Notes under the pieces: generated by a model
Told to the model about the DNA's origin: nothing
Databases searched by the model: none
What the model saw: the letters and a program-made list of their open reading frames with translations, nothing else
Translations under genes and position numbers: made by a program
Source: Planctomycetota bacterium
GTDB taxonomy: Bacteria > Planctomycetota > Uabimicrobiia > Uabimicrobiales > Uabimicrobiaceae
Assembly (NCBI GenBank): GCA_029260735.1
Contig: JAJDCR010000149.1
Location: 1 to 54,504, forward strand
DNA: 54,504 nt
Reading direction: 5' to 3'
Part shown: positions 17,342-26,014 of the stretch, piece after piece
How positions within the stretch are numbered: position 1 is the first letter of the stretch
How the letters are laid out: every line of letters begins with the position of its first letter

Positions 17342-17652
17342 TTTTATTGGCCTAAAATGTGATCACAATCCAAATTTTTCTATGATCAAAAAAACCGTAT
17401 TTAAATCGCATGATTCAAAGGGGGGCTCATCTTGAGCTCGGCTTTAAACCGTAAGTGTCATGTCGAAATACAGCTATCCCTTATTAATTCTGCTTTCGAT
17501 AAGAAAACCGTATTTAATCCGAATGATTTTCCGCGATGCTTCTCAAAAAAAGAATTTTTTATTTGTCTTAAAATTATATCGACTTATACTTGAAAAAAGT
17601 GTCACTATCACTTTTGTTTTTATCTTAAATTTTTCTAAGTGAGGAGAATACT
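17342..17652. other. Intergenic region with a degenerate 25-bp direct repeat
   Basis: AAAACCGTATTTAAATCGCATGATT (17391-17415) recurs with three changes at 17504-17528. The frame between 17460 and 17642 is Lys/Ile/Phe-rich, lacks a good ribosome site and spans one repeat copy; I do not accept it as a gene. A GAGGAG site at 17640-17645 serves the small gene that follows. Confidence 0.4.
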
Positions 17653-17808
17653 TTGGGAAATATTGTTATCGGAATTATTTTCATAATAGGTGGGGTTTCG
17701 GGTGAATTGGTTCTAATGGGCACAAACAGCAGTGGTGCTTTAGGGGTATTAGGAGGGGGCTTAGTAGTATGGGGTCTCTTTCAGGTGACAGGCTCTAAGA
17801 AAGAGTAA
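17653..17808 (+). CDS. Small two-span membrane protein (51 residues, TTG start)
   Basis: A TTG codon with a GAGGAG site 7 bases upstream opens a frame of 51 residues: MGNIVIGIIFIIGGVSGELV, then LMGTNSSGALGVLGGGLVVW and GLFQVTGSKKE. It has two hydrophobic, glycine-rich helices (about 3-21 and 28-46) joined by a TNSSG turn, and a charged tail. It resembles short conserved membrane proteins of unknown function found in several phyla. It is too short for many gene finders. The ribosome site, clean composition and downstream hairpin support it. Confidence 0.65.
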   Translation: MGNIVIGIIFIIGGVSGELVLMGTNSSGALGVLGGGLVVWGLFQVTGSKKE

Positions 17809-17854
17809 ACTGTTGAAGACGTTACGGAGGTCCAGAAGGGATTTACCGCAAGTT

Positions 17855-17895
17855 CTACATCAATACACAAACGTTATTATTGTGTATTGATGTAG
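17855..17895. terminator. Strong hairpin between convergent genes
   Basis: Perfect 16-bp stem CTACATCAATACACAA / TTGTGTATTGATGTAG with a 9-base loop. It lies between the plus-strand small membrane gene and the minus-strand symporter. No long U-run follows on either strand, but the position suggests a bidirectional terminator. Confidence 0.6.
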
Positions 17896-17929
17896 GCTAA
17901 TAATTATCTTCTTTCAAATTTAACATTTC

Positions 17930-19705
17930 TTAGCGGTGGATTTTTTTCCATAGTAGAAAAAGTCCTATCGTTCCTATCCCAACAGCTCCTGTCATTGTTA
18001 TAGCCAAAGCTGTCTTTCCATAGATCCAGTAGCCTGTGCCAAATAGTGCGCTGTAAACAGTAAAACAACCTATTACCATCGCTAAGATTTCTAAAGAGAG
18101 ATTACCTTTTTGGACTTCAGAGTTAGAAATATCTTGGGCCTCTTCTTGAGCCTTATTTATAATGACTTTCCATCCTGGCCCAGCGGGTTGAACAATTCGA
18201 TAAAAGGAGTAGAGAGTTTCTTTTTTTGTGGCAGGAGTTATGAGAGTGACTAAGACCCAAGCCACGGTTGTAATGGCAACACCTAAGCAAAGCTGAACAT
18301 GAGAGCTGAGCTCAAGAGAACCGAACTGAAAATAAAGAGCGAGAAGAAAAGAAACTACCATTGCAGTGATTTCACTATAGGCATTAATCCGCCACCAAAA
18401 CCAGCGTAGGATAAAAAGAAGACCTGTTCCTGCTCCGATTTGCAGCATAATCTGGAAACCTTGTAAAGCATTCTGTAAAAAAAGAGCTAAGGTTGCTGCT
18501 AAAATCATGAGAAAGATGGTGCTAATTCGACCGATTAGAACCAATCGTTTTTCATCCGCCTGGGGAGAAATAAATCTTTGATAAAAGTCGTTAACGATGT
18601 AAGAAGATCCCCAGTTTAAATGAGTGGATATCGTGGACATGAAAGCAGCGATGAGAGAAGCCAAAACGAGACCAAGGAGCCCATGGGGAAGAAAAGTCAT
18701 CATTGCTGGGTAAGCCAAATCATCCTTGACTATATTGGGATCTAAGTGAGGGAAGGCTGCTTGTAAAGAAGCTAAATCTGGATAGACCAACAAAGAACAC
18801 AAGGCGACAATAATCCAAGGCCAAGGACGAAGGGCATAGTGAGCAACATTAAAAAGAAGAGTAGCTCCGATAGCATGCTTTTCTGACTTAGCAGAAAGCA
18901 TTCTCTGAGCAACATAGCCTCCACCACCAGGCTCTGAGCCAGGGTACCAAACGCTCCACCACTGGACAGCAAGAGGTAAAATGAATAGAGGTATCAGGTT
19001 TTCATGATCGGAAAAATCAGGCCAGAGATTAAGTTTACCTTGGAGTTTATCCGAAGAAAGAAGCCCTTCTAGCCCTCCTACTTCTGGCAAATTTAAAGCG
19101 ATCACTGCAGCCCAAATAGCTCCGACCATGGCGATACCAAACTGCAAGAAGTCTGTCCAAATAACTCCTCTAAGCCCTCCTAAACAGCTATAAGCTACCG
19201 TAATAATAGAAGCCAGAAGAAGCGTTTGTCCGGGAGAGATATTGAGTAAAACCGCTCCTATTTTGATTGCGGCCAGGCAAACGGTGGCCATAATGACCAT
19301 ATTAAAGAAAACGCCTAAATAGATGGCTCTAAAACCGCGTAGAAAAGCAGCTTCCTTGCCGCTGTACCGAAGTTCATAGAACTCTAAATCGGTCATCACC
19401 CCCAAGCGTCGCCAAAGTTTGGCATAAACAAATACAGTAAGCATACCAGTGAGAAGAAACGCCCACCACACCCAGTTTCCGGCAACGCCATTTTTTCTCA
19501 CAATATCGGTCACTAGGTTAGGAGTATCTGCAGAAAAGGTGGTTGCCACCATCGAAATTCCTAAAAGCCACCAAGGCATATCTCGCCCTGATAGAAAAAA
19601 CTCGCTAGCATTGCGACCAGCTCTTTTTGCTGCAATAACTCCAATCAATAGTGAGATAAGAAAAAAAAGAACAATTGAAAGCCAATCTATCCATTCTAAT
19701 ACCAT
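17930..19705 (-). CDS. Sodium:solute symporter (SSS/SLC5 family)
   Basis: A 591-residue inner-membrane carrier with about 13-15 spans. Family features are an N-terminal span followed by GRNASEFFLSGRDMPWWLLG, then ATTFSADTPNLVTDIVRKNG (first broken helix), YSCLGGLRGVIWTDFLQFG and AFMSTISTHLNWGSSYIVND (TM8 Na+-site region with the STISTHLNWG loop). A long extension reaches a last span near GIGTIGLFLLW. It uses the Na+ gradient to import a small organic solute; sugars, amino acids or similar cannot be separated by eye. Large SSS proteins of this type are common in planctomycete-like bacteria. It begins 9 bp after the ADP-ribosylglycohydrolase gene, so the two are probably co-transcribed. Confidence 0.9.
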   Translation of the reverse strand: MVLEWIDWLSIVLFFLISLLIGVIAAKRAGRNASEFFLSGRDMPWWLLGISMVATTFSADTPNLVTDIVRKNGVAGNWVWWAFLLTGMLTVFVYAKLWRRLGVMTDLEFYELRYSGKEAAFLRGFRAIYLGVFFNMVIMATVCLAAIKIGAVLLNISPGQTLLLASIITVAYSCLGGLRGVIWTDFLQFGIAMVGAIWAAVIALNLPEVGGLEGLLSSDKLQGKLNLWPDFSDHENLIPLFILPLAVQWWSVWYPGSEPGGGGYVAQRMLSAKSEKHAIGATLLFNVAHYALRPWPWIIVALCSLLVYPDLASLQAAFPHLDPNIVKDDLAYPAMMTFLPHGLLGLVLASLIAAFMSTISTHLNWGSSYIVNDFYQRFISPQADEKRLVLIGRISTIFLMILAATLALFLQNALQGFQIMLQIGAGTGLLFILRWFWWRINAYSEITAMVVSFLLALYFQFGSLELSSHVQLCLGVAITTVAWVLVTLITPATKKETLYSFYRIVQPAGPGWKVIINKAQEEAQDISNSEVQKGNLSLEILAMVIGCFTVYSALFGTGYWIYGKTALAITMTGAVGIGTIGLFLLWKKIHR

Positions 19706-19714
19706 AATTTACCT

Positions 19715-20653
19715 CTAAATTTCAAGATGTTTCCAGAGCCTTTCCAAAAGAGGCTCGACCATCTCAGCTCCGCGTAAAGCATTTAGCCAGCGTTGGGGAA
19801 TAGCATCTAATCCTTCCCGTAAACCGGCGACTCCTCCTGATACTGCAGCTGTAGTATCCGTATCATTTCCTAAGGAAACAGCAGTTTTTACGACATCTTC
19901 GTAGGATCGGCATCTTTGCATAACAAGGTGAGCCGAATGTAAGCAGTCGACAACATAGCCGCTTCCTGATCCTTCTGTCAGTTCACTAGGGCGAATGTTC
20001 CACTCTAATTCCTCAACTGCTTTTCTCTCTTTCTGACAAGATTTTTGAACGGCTTCTATGGCAGCTTTCCAAGGAAACTTATCTCCCTCGATAATGCGAC
20101 GAGCCCATAGACAATATAAGGCGCAACAAAGTTGAGAGCGTAGGTGAGCATGTGTGACCGTCGATTGTAGTCGAGCATCTCGGATAAGCTCTTCATCACT
20201 TCCTTTGTGCCAAAGGGCCAAGGGAAGGACGCGCATCAAGGAACCGTTTCCGTTACTCCAAGGATCTTGTCCTCCTGCATTTTGGGGAGGGATGCCACTG
20301 CGAATAGCCAAAAGCGATTGGCTAGTTTGAATTCCAATGTCAAAAAGCGATTCGTCTACTGCAAAGTAACCTTCTTCGTGCCACCTTAGTAAACGTTGTC
20401 CAAAATCATTTAAATCTAACTTATCACAGCTTAAGAGAGAATCTAAAAGTACTAATGCTTGAGCTCCATCATCTGACCAAGTTCCTGGAGGAACTTGAGG
20501 ATATGTCCGTTGAAAATCAACTGGAGGAATAAACTCAATTTCTTTCCAACTAGGAATAACTTGAGGGGGTTTAAATTCATATGGAACCCCCAAGGCATCG
20601 CCGACCAAAAGTCCCATCAAACCGCCAGCAATTTTTTGCCGCTTTTCTGTCAT
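19715..20653 (-). CDS. ADP-ribosylglycohydrolase family protein
   Basis: A 312-residue DraG/ARH-like hydrolase. The dinuclear-Mg motifs are present: GLLVGDALGVPYEF at the start, GTWSDDGAQALVLLDSL (the family has SDDT; here Thr is replaced by Gly), NGSLMRVLPLAL, and GNDTDTTAAVSGGVAGLREG near the C-terminus. The family cleaves ADP-ribose from proteins (Arg or Ser links), nucleic acids or small molecules. It is cytosolic. It lies 9 bp from both the channel gene upstream and the symporter downstream, and so sits inside a three-gene minus-strand run. The SDDG change touches a metal-ligand loop and may alter activity. Confidence 0.88.
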   Translation of the reverse strand: MTEKRQKIAGGLMGLLVGDALGVPYEFKPPQVIPSWKEIEFIPPVDFQRTYPQVPPGTWSDDGAQALVLLDSLLSCDKLDLNDFGQRLLRWHEEGYFAVDESLFDIGIQTSQSLLAIRSGIPPQNAGGQDPWSNGNGSLMRVLPLALWHKGSDEELIRDARLQSTVTHAHLRSQLCCALYCLWARRIIEGDKFPWKAAIEAVQKSCQKERKAVEELEWNIRPSELTEGSGSGYVVDCLHSAHLVMQRCRSYEDVVKTAVSLGNDTDTTAAVSGGVAGLREGLDAIPQRWLNALRGAEMVEPLLERLWKHLEI

Positions 20654-20661
20654 GTGTTCCT

Positions 20662-22551
20662 CTATCGAATAATCTTTCGGGTATATGTCCCGACAAAAAG
20701 TGTCATGATAAAAATTCCTAAAAAAGCCTCGCTAGCAACAATATATTTCATGTAACCGCTAGCTAAAGGCTGAATATCTCCAAAGCCCATGGTCGTAAAT
20801 GTAATAAAGCTAAAATAAACCGCCTGTTCAGAGGTAAATATGTCTCCATCAGGACGGATGATCTGGCTGGATTGGCAAGCATAAACGCTCGCAAAAACAA
20901 AGATCACAAACACGGCTAAAAACGTTATGCGCAAAGGTTGAGTGCCATATCCTGAGCCTTTTTCGATGACCAAATTAGTTAAAATATTTTTGATCAAAAT
21001 TAGGATGGCACGAAAAGAGTTTGGTACTTCAGGAGACTTTTTTCCCTTTAATCTAGCTTTAGCAAGAAGAGAAGATGCCTTTCTTTGCATAATCTTTTTT
21101 TGGCGGTAAGCCCAATCTTCTTCATCTTCCATTCCTCGGCGTGCAAAACTTTCTTTGAGGATAATGTACTCCTGTTCTGCTTTGCTATACTCTTTTTTCT
21201 CTTCGTGATCCATACGCTCTTCTAGTTGGTATTTTTCGACCATCAGAGTATCTATGGAAGCCCCAAAAAAAGAAATTTTTTGAAACTCTGTTCCAATCAG
21301 ATTAAAGCGTCGGTTGATATTCGCCCGATCTAAAACCACTCGCCCCCCGATTTTGGCTTCATTAAAGTCTAATTCTTGGTTACAAAAAATATCACTAAAT
21401 TCGGCATCTTGAGAGAAGTCAGCTCCATAAAAAGCCGCTTGCTCTCCAAAATAAGAGCTGGCAAAAACCGCTTCTTCGTGGAAAATAATTTTTTCAAAAA
21501 CCGCTCGGCGATGAAAGCGAACATTGGTAAAATCAACCTTGGCTTTAAAGGTAGCAGCCATAGTCTCTTCTTCTTCTAAACTGCGAAGAGTATTGCGATC
21601 GAAGTTAAAGAGAGCTTCGTCATGAAATTGCGAGTTAAGAAAAGAAATGTCCTTCTCAAAAAGGGCTTGCAAAAAGGAAGCTAAACCAAAAAAACGGGCA
21701 TAGACAAAACTCACTTCTTCGTTGAAGCTTGTTTTCTTGAAAGAGGCTTTACTCTCAAAATAAGAGTCATCAAAATTTGCTTTCTCTTTAAAGATAGCCT
21801 TTCCAAAATCGGCTTCCCCTTGAAAAATGGTTTTGACAAACTGGGCTTGGTCTGCAAATTCTGCTTCTTCAAAACGTGACTTAGCAAAAGTCGAACGATT
21901 AAATAAAGCCATTTGGTGAAACTTTACTCCTAAAAAAGAAGCATAGCCTTCGAATTGCTCGTCTTCAAAATTTGCTTCGTCATGAAAACTACATCCCTCA
22001 AACTTGACCATTTGAGAAAAATGGATTCGGCTCATATGAGCTTCTGCTTCAAAAGAGCAGTGGTTAAAAATTACCACGCCTAAGAATTTAATTGCCCAAA
22101 AATAAGCTTGCTGCTTAAATTCGCAAGAGTGAAAGTTTGCCATTTTTTCAAAATGGGCTTTGCGAAAGGCGACTGCTTGATGAAAAACCGCTTTGCCAAA
22201 ATGGGCTTCTTCGTGAAAAAAAGTATCGTTAAAAATAACCCTTCCTTCGAAGGTCGCGCTAGAAGATTTGTCAAAGACATCTTTTGTTCCTATGCTGACC
22301 ACTCCGAGAAAGAGGCTTTGGGCAAAAGAAACATTACCTTTTACCGTTGTTCCTCGCAAATCAATTCCAGCAATTTGAGAAGCTTCAATCGTCAAGTCTC
22401 CTGGAATTTCGGTATTAGAAAGATCTAAGAAAGCAAGCGAAACATTTTCCAGCTTTTCCCCTTGCATAATTTTTTGACGTGCTTCTTCTGTTGAAATATT
22501 TGTTAAAGCATCTTTTTTACCTTGCTCTGGAGAATTTTCTTTGCTATCCAT
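20662..22551 (-). CDS. Pentapeptide-repeat protein fused to a two-span potassium channel
   Basis: A 629-residue protein. Residues about 45-430 are a long run of five-residue-spaced units dominated by A/F at the core (AHFGKAVFHQAVAFRKAHFE, ANFEDEQFEGYASFLG, ADFGKAIFKEKANFDDS), which would form a right-handed quadrilateral beta-helix. Then come a charged helical linker (about 430-520) and a C-terminal pore module: span LRITFLAVFVIFVFASVYAC, pore helix with filter FTTMGFGDIQP, and second span AFLGIFIMTLFVGTY. The TxGFGD filter points to a K+-selective Ion_trans_2 channel. The start is set at the ATG at 22551; a GTG 18 bp earlier is less likely. The beta-helix probably gates or anchors the channel in the cytoplasm. 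The ligand is unknown. Confidence 0.88.
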   Translation of the reverse strand: MDSKENSPEQGKKDALTNISTEEARQKIMQGEKLENVSLAFLDLSNTEIPGDLTIEASQIAGIDLRGTTVKGNVSFAQSLFLGVVSIGTKDVFDKSSSATFEGRVIFNDTFFHEEAHFGKAVFHQAVAFRKAHFEKMANFHSCEFKQQAYFWAIKFLGVVIFNHCSFEAEAHMSRIHFSQMVKFEGCSFHDEANFEDEQFEGYASFLGVKFHQMALFNRSTFAKSRFEEAEFADQAQFVKTIFQGEADFGKAIFKEKANFDDSYFESKASFKKTSFNEEVSFVYARFFGLASFLQALFEKDISFLNSQFHDEALFNFDRNTLRSLEEEETMAATFKAKVDFTNVRFHRRAVFEKIIFHEEAVFASSYFGEQAAFYGADFSQDAEFSDIFCNQELDFNEAKIGGRVVLDRANINRRFNLIGTEFQKISFFGASIDTLMVEKYQLEERMDHEEKKEYSKAEQEYIILKESFARRGMEDEEDWAYRQKKIMQRKASSLLAKARLKGKKSPEVPNSFRAILILIKNILTNLVIEKGSGYGTQPLRITFLAVFVIFVFASVYACQSSQIIRPDGDIFTSEQAVYFSFITFTTMGFGDIQPLASGYMKYIVASEAFLGIFIMTLFVGTYTRKIIR

Positions 22552-22693
22552 GAACCTTTTTCCTTTCACGTCTAAACTAAAATCATTTTCACACCTAAGA
22601 TTTTGATTCTATCAAAAAAGAGAATATATTTGGAAAGAAAAAATTATGTTCTGATGCCCATGCTACCAAACTTTCTGGTCGCCGAGATGAAGC

Positions 22694-23767
22694 TTACCAA
22701 CCCTTAGCAATTCCCAAACCTAGATTACTTGAGCAGAAAAAAGCAAAATCTCCTTGAAGAGAAAAGTCACTGAGATAAGGATCTTTTTTTATATTTGCAA
22801 GATGCTTAGGTTTTTCTTTGTTATCTGTGGAGAGGGAATAAATATCTAAACTATTTCCTGTTTGAATTAGCATATGCTTATCCGTTAAGCACCCGGCCCG
22901 AAGATCAGAAGCCCACTCCCAGGATACTACTTTAAGAGCTAGCGTGGGAAATCCAGATGTGGAGAGGACTTTAAAATCTAAGTCCAAAAGTTGCAATTGA
23001 GGGGCTTTTTCTCCCCGAACTTTTGTGGTGAACAAAACGTGTTTATCTGATTGTCTTAAATAGTCAAGAGTCCAACCATTGTTTTTTTTGTTCATTAGAT
23101 CAAAAGAAGGAGGCAACTGCATATTTTTTGTCAAATCAAGGGCATGAATGTTGGAGCTACCTCCTTGCACAGATAAAACTTTATTTCCTTTTGCTGCTAA
23201 AAAAGTCATATTATCTAGCTCATGCAAAATCTTAGGCTGGGAAGGAGTGGCTAGATCCCAAATAGAAAACCCACGAGTTAGTTGAACAAAGAGCCGATTG
23301 CTTTCGATGGTAACACTAAGAGGGAATTCTACATAATGAATGGGGGCTTGCTTCATAAACAAAGGAAGTTTTGTCACCATCTTTACATGGCTTACGTCAG
23401 CAACATCGAAAACAAAAATCTCGGTCTGATAGCTCCCCGCAGGAACAATGTAGAGATGCTCTTGGAAATACTCCATTTTACAAGGATGATTAAAGTAATT
23501 GGAAGTTCCTGACCAAGTAAACTTTCCGAGAACTTTAGGAGAGAGAGCATCTTTTATATCCAAAATGTAAAGATTAACAACCTGCTTGCCAAGATTTTTT
23601 TTGTTTGTGGCCAGCAAAAAAGCCTTCTCCTTGTCGATCATAATGCTATCGACTCTATCATCCTCTGTGAAGTCTTGTGGCTTCCAATACTTAATCTCTA
23701 CTTCTGCAATAAGCTCAATGGTTAGAGAAATAAAAACGAGTAGGCAAAAGAGGGGAAGTTTTTTCAT
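22694..23767 (-). CDS. Secreted LVIVD-type beta-propeller protein
   Basis: A 357-residue exported protein: signal peptide MKKLPLFCLLVFISLTIELIA, then repeated units with a D-S/A-x-x-P-K turn (LYILDIKDALSPKVLGKF, IFVFDVADVSHVKMVTKL, FSIWDLATPSQPKILHEL), the hallmark of LVIVD repeats that build a propeller. I start at the ATG at 23767, which has a CGGAG site 7 bases upstream and a clean signal peptide; the longer frame adds 29 non-family residues. It is probably periplasmic or surface-located and may bind ligands or cell-surface partners. No catalytic residues are recognisable. Confidence 0.8.
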   Translation of the reverse strand: MKKLPLFCLLVFISLTIELIAEVEIKYWKPQDFTEDDRVDSIMIDKEKAFLLATNKKNLGKQVVNLYILDIKDALSPKVLGKFTWSGTSNYFNHPCKMEYFQEHLYIVPAGSYQTEIFVFDVADVSHVKMVTKLPLFMKQAPIHYVEFPLSVTIESNRLFVQLTRGFSIWDLATPSQPKILHELDNMTFLAAKGNKVLSVQGGSSNIHALDLTKNMQLPPSFDLMNKKNNGWTLDYLRQSDKHVLFTTKVRGEKAPQLQLLDLDFKVLSTSGFPTLALKVVSWEWASDLRAGCLTDKHMLIQTGNSLDIYSLSTDNKEKPKHLANIKKDPYLSDFSLQGDFAFFCSSNLGLGIAKGW

Positions 23768-23885
23768 CTTTTCTCCGTGGAAATTAAGGGCTAAATAATG
23801 AATAGTAATTGATTGGCAACACGCTCTATTTAGAGCGAACATTAAGTTGAGCATAAATTATGGAATAAAACCAACTCAAAACAAA

Positions 23886-23925
23886 TAAAAAAACGCCGCA
23901 ACTAGTAAAATAATTACGACGTTTT
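23886..23925 (-). terminator. Probable Rho-independent terminator after the DUF5654-like gene
   Basis: On the minus strand, AACGTCG and CGGCGTT form a stem (one G-U pair) around an AT-rich loop, followed by a run of seven T. It is placed 26 bp after the small membrane gene. Confidence 0.6.
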
Positions 23926-23951
23926 AAAGACGAAAACGAAAAACAAAAGCT

Positions 23952-24209
23952 CTAGCTTTTCTTTTTTTCTTCTTCTTCAGCTCCTGTCAAATCTTTAACG
24001 GTTGCGGCAGCGCGAGCAATTGAAACAGTTGCCAGAACCGCAACTATTGTAACGATTACGGCATAAGTAATATGGGCGGAGAGTCCTTCTCCTTTTTTGT
24101 AGTAGTGGGCAAAAATGCCTTTAATGGCATCGTTCCAAGCCAAAGCGGCGACCAAACCAAAAGCACTTGTCACTAAATTGCTCATTTTATCAATAACTTG
24201 TTCTTTCAT
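23952..24209 (-). CDS. DUF5654-like small membrane protein
   Basis: An 85-residue protein with two membrane spans: ATTVTSAF-like region LVTSAFGLVAALAWNDAIKG (about 12-31) and TYAVIVTIVAVLATVSIARA (about 48-67), joined by a KKGEGLSAH loop, with a Glu/Lys-rich tail (LTGAEEEEKKKS). The LAWNDAIKGIF segment is the recognisable mark of DUF5654-type proteins. Function unknown. A TTTTCTT-rich leader and a terminator downstream suggest a single-gene unit. Confidence 0.75.
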   Translation of the reverse strand: MKEQVIDKMSNLVTSAFGLVAALAWNDAIKGIFAHYYKKGEGLSAHITYAVIVTIVAVLATVSIARAAATVKDLTGAEEEEKKKS

Positions 24210-24315
24210 TTTCTTTTCCTTATTTGTGATGTGAATTAAATCAATACTGTTTCTCCTTTATTTAGGAGATAACAATGGTTATAGATGTTTTTTGATTCAA
24301 GTAGAAATGCCGATA

Positions 24316-24747
24316 TTAAAAAGGTTTTAAAACCGCGAGTAGAACGATCGACATTAAAAAGAGAGTCGGAATTTCATTGTACATGCGAAAAAATTTACCC
24401 GACTTTTGGCATTGATCTGTTAGAAGTTGTTTATGCATAGCAATGGCATGAAAGAAATAAGCGATCAAGAAAACAAGAAGAGTCATCTTGGCGTGAAACC
24501 AACCAGCTTTCAGCAAAGCGGGGTTAAGGATCACCAGAGTAACTCCTGTTATTAAAGTAAAAACAAAAGCGGGAATTCCGATTACCTTAATCAGTTTTCT
24601 TTGCATAACTTTAACAACGGCAACAAAATCAGCTTTATCTCGATTTTCGGCATGATAGACAAAAAGCCGAGGCAGATAAAAAAGGACGGCAAACCAAGCC
24701 ACTAAAGAAATTAAATGGAATGCTTTTATCCAGAGGTAATAGGGCAT
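24316..24747 (-). CDS. hemJ: HemJ-type protoporphyrinogen oxidase
   Basis: A 143-residue, four-span inner-membrane protein of the HemJ (formerly UPF0093/CopD-like) family. Signature stretches are LWIKAFHLISLVAWFAVLFYLPRLF, in which the His in the first span is a heme-ligand candidate, and GWFHAKMTLLVFLIAYFFHA and FFRMYNEIPTLFLMSIVLLA, the last with the conserved NE-P motif. HemJ oxidises protoporphyrinogen IX to protoporphyrin IX in heme synthesis when hemG and hemY are absent. I start at the ATG at 24747 (MPYYLWIKAFH), which has an AAGGAGT site; the upstream nine residues are not conserved. It stands alone here. Confidence 0.9.
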   Translation of the reverse strand: MPYYLWIKAFHLISLVAWFAVLFYLPRLFVYHAENRDKADFVAVVKVMQRKLIKVIGIPAFVFTLITGVTLVILNPALLKAGWFHAKMTLLVFLIAYFFHAIAMHKQLLTDQCQKSGKFFRMYNEIPTLFLMSIVLLAVLKPF

Positions 24748-24909
24748 GAAAATACTCCTTCTTGAGGAAAGCATTAAATATTTTTAAACTCTCTTATAAG
24801 GAAATCTTTCCTAGAGAGCAAACATTTTTTTTATTGCTGCTCTTGCTTTTGCTGATAAAATGAAGGAAGTGTAAATAAACCTGCTCAAAATAATTAATTG
24901 GAGAAAAAA

Positions 24910-26004
24910 ATGAATCAGTTTTATGACCAAGACCCCGAGCTTTACAAAGTACAGAAAGGTGGGGGATGCCTCATGCTTTTTGGACTTCCCTTCTTTCTCT
25001 CAGGAATTTTTACTATATTGATTCCGGTTTTTCTGGACAACAAAGCAAATTCAGAGGAAATGATTCCCATGATTATTTTTGGAAGCATTTTTTCTTTAGT
25101 CGGTTTTGGGATTATGTTTGGCCGAGCAGGTTTAGTCCTTGATCGCCGTTTGAATAGTGTGCGCAGTTGGTGGGGTATCCTTTTCTCTTTTAGTAGTCAA
25201 CAATATCGTTTAGACGAAGTGCAAAAAGTCACTCTAACCAAAGAGGTGAGACGGAGTAAGAACTCCAGCTACACTGTTTATCCTATCAGGATACTCGGAG
25301 AAACAGCAGGAGGAGAAGATTTTAAGGTTAATGTTAAGGAATCACGCCAATACCAGGAAAGTCGGCGCTTAGGAGAAGAGATCGCTAAATTTGTTACTCG
25401 GTCTCTTGTTGATTCGAGCAGTGGGAAAACGGTTGTCCGAGAGCACGATAAGCTCGATGAATCGGTCCGAGAAAAAGTTCGCCGTTTAGGAAAAACAACC
25501 GAAATACCTCCTGTTCCTGAGAAAACGAAGCTACATTGTCAAATTGAGGGCAAAGAAATCGAGATCCTTATCCCTCCCTACGGTTGGCACTTTATCATGT
25601 GGCTTCCCCTAGCGATAGGAGCTATCATTTCGGGAGTTTTTGCTATCAATATGCGAGGTTTTTTTGATAACGCTCCGATATATTTTCAAGTGATGGCTTT
25701 CCTTTTTCTCTCTTTTCCTCTTTTGGGAATATCTTTTGTTCTTCTTAAATTTGCCAGTACTCAGCACCTTTTGGAAGTCACCCCGAAAATTTTCCGAGCG
25801 ACAAAATCAAGCCCTTTTGGAAAAAAAGTGGAAGAGCTTTCGACCGATAAAATCGAAGAGCTAGAGATGGTTACCGGGCAAAATTTCTTGGGAGGCAATA
25901 TTCTCGCCCGTAGCGATGAAAAAACAGTCTCTTTTGGCACAGGACTCTCAAGCGAAGAGCTCAAGTGGCTGTATGCCGTTGTCGAGAATACTATTTCGGC
26001 TTAA
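24910..26004 (+). CDS. Uncharacterised four-span membrane protein
   Basis: I do not recognise a named family for this 364-residue protein. It has two similar halves of membrane topology. One is a hairpin of spans at about 22-70 (GCLMLFGLPFFLSGIFTILI and MIIFGSIFSLVGFGIMFG) followed by a PH-like beta region (LDRRLNSVRSWWG...YRLDEVQKVTL). The other is a second hairpin at about 220-275 followed by LEVTPKIFRATKSSPFGKKV and EELSTDKIEELEMV. The C-terminal half (from IPPVPEKTKLHCQI) is repeated in the gene at 28049. The ATG at 24910 has GGAG six bases upstream, so the TTG 12 bp earlier is rejected. It sits 10 bp before a secreted propeller gene, so the two are probably co-transcribed. Confidence 0.75.
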   Translation: MNQFYDQDPELYKVQKGGGCLMLFGLPFFLSGIFTILIPVFLDNKANSEEMIPMIIFGSIFSLVGFGIMFGRAGLVLDRRLNSVRSWWGILFSFSSQQYRLDEVQKVTLTKEVRRSKNSSYTVYPIRILGETAGGEDFKVNVKESRQYQESRRLGEEIAKFVTRSLVDSSSGKTVVREHDKLDESVREKVRRLGKTTEIPPVPEKTKLHCQIEGKEIEILIPPYGWHFIMWLPLAIGAIISGVFAINMRGFFDNAPIYFQVMAFLFLSFPLLGISFVLLKFASTQHLLEVTPKIFRATKSSPFGKKVEELSTDKIEELEMVTGQNFLGGNILARSDEKTVSFGTGLSSEELKWLYAVVENTISA

Positions 26005-26014
26005 AGGAAAATCT

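Noticed and set aside
17460..17642. A 60-residue plus-strand frame
   Set aside because: It spans one direct-repeat copy and lacks a ribosome site. The better gene starts at 17653.
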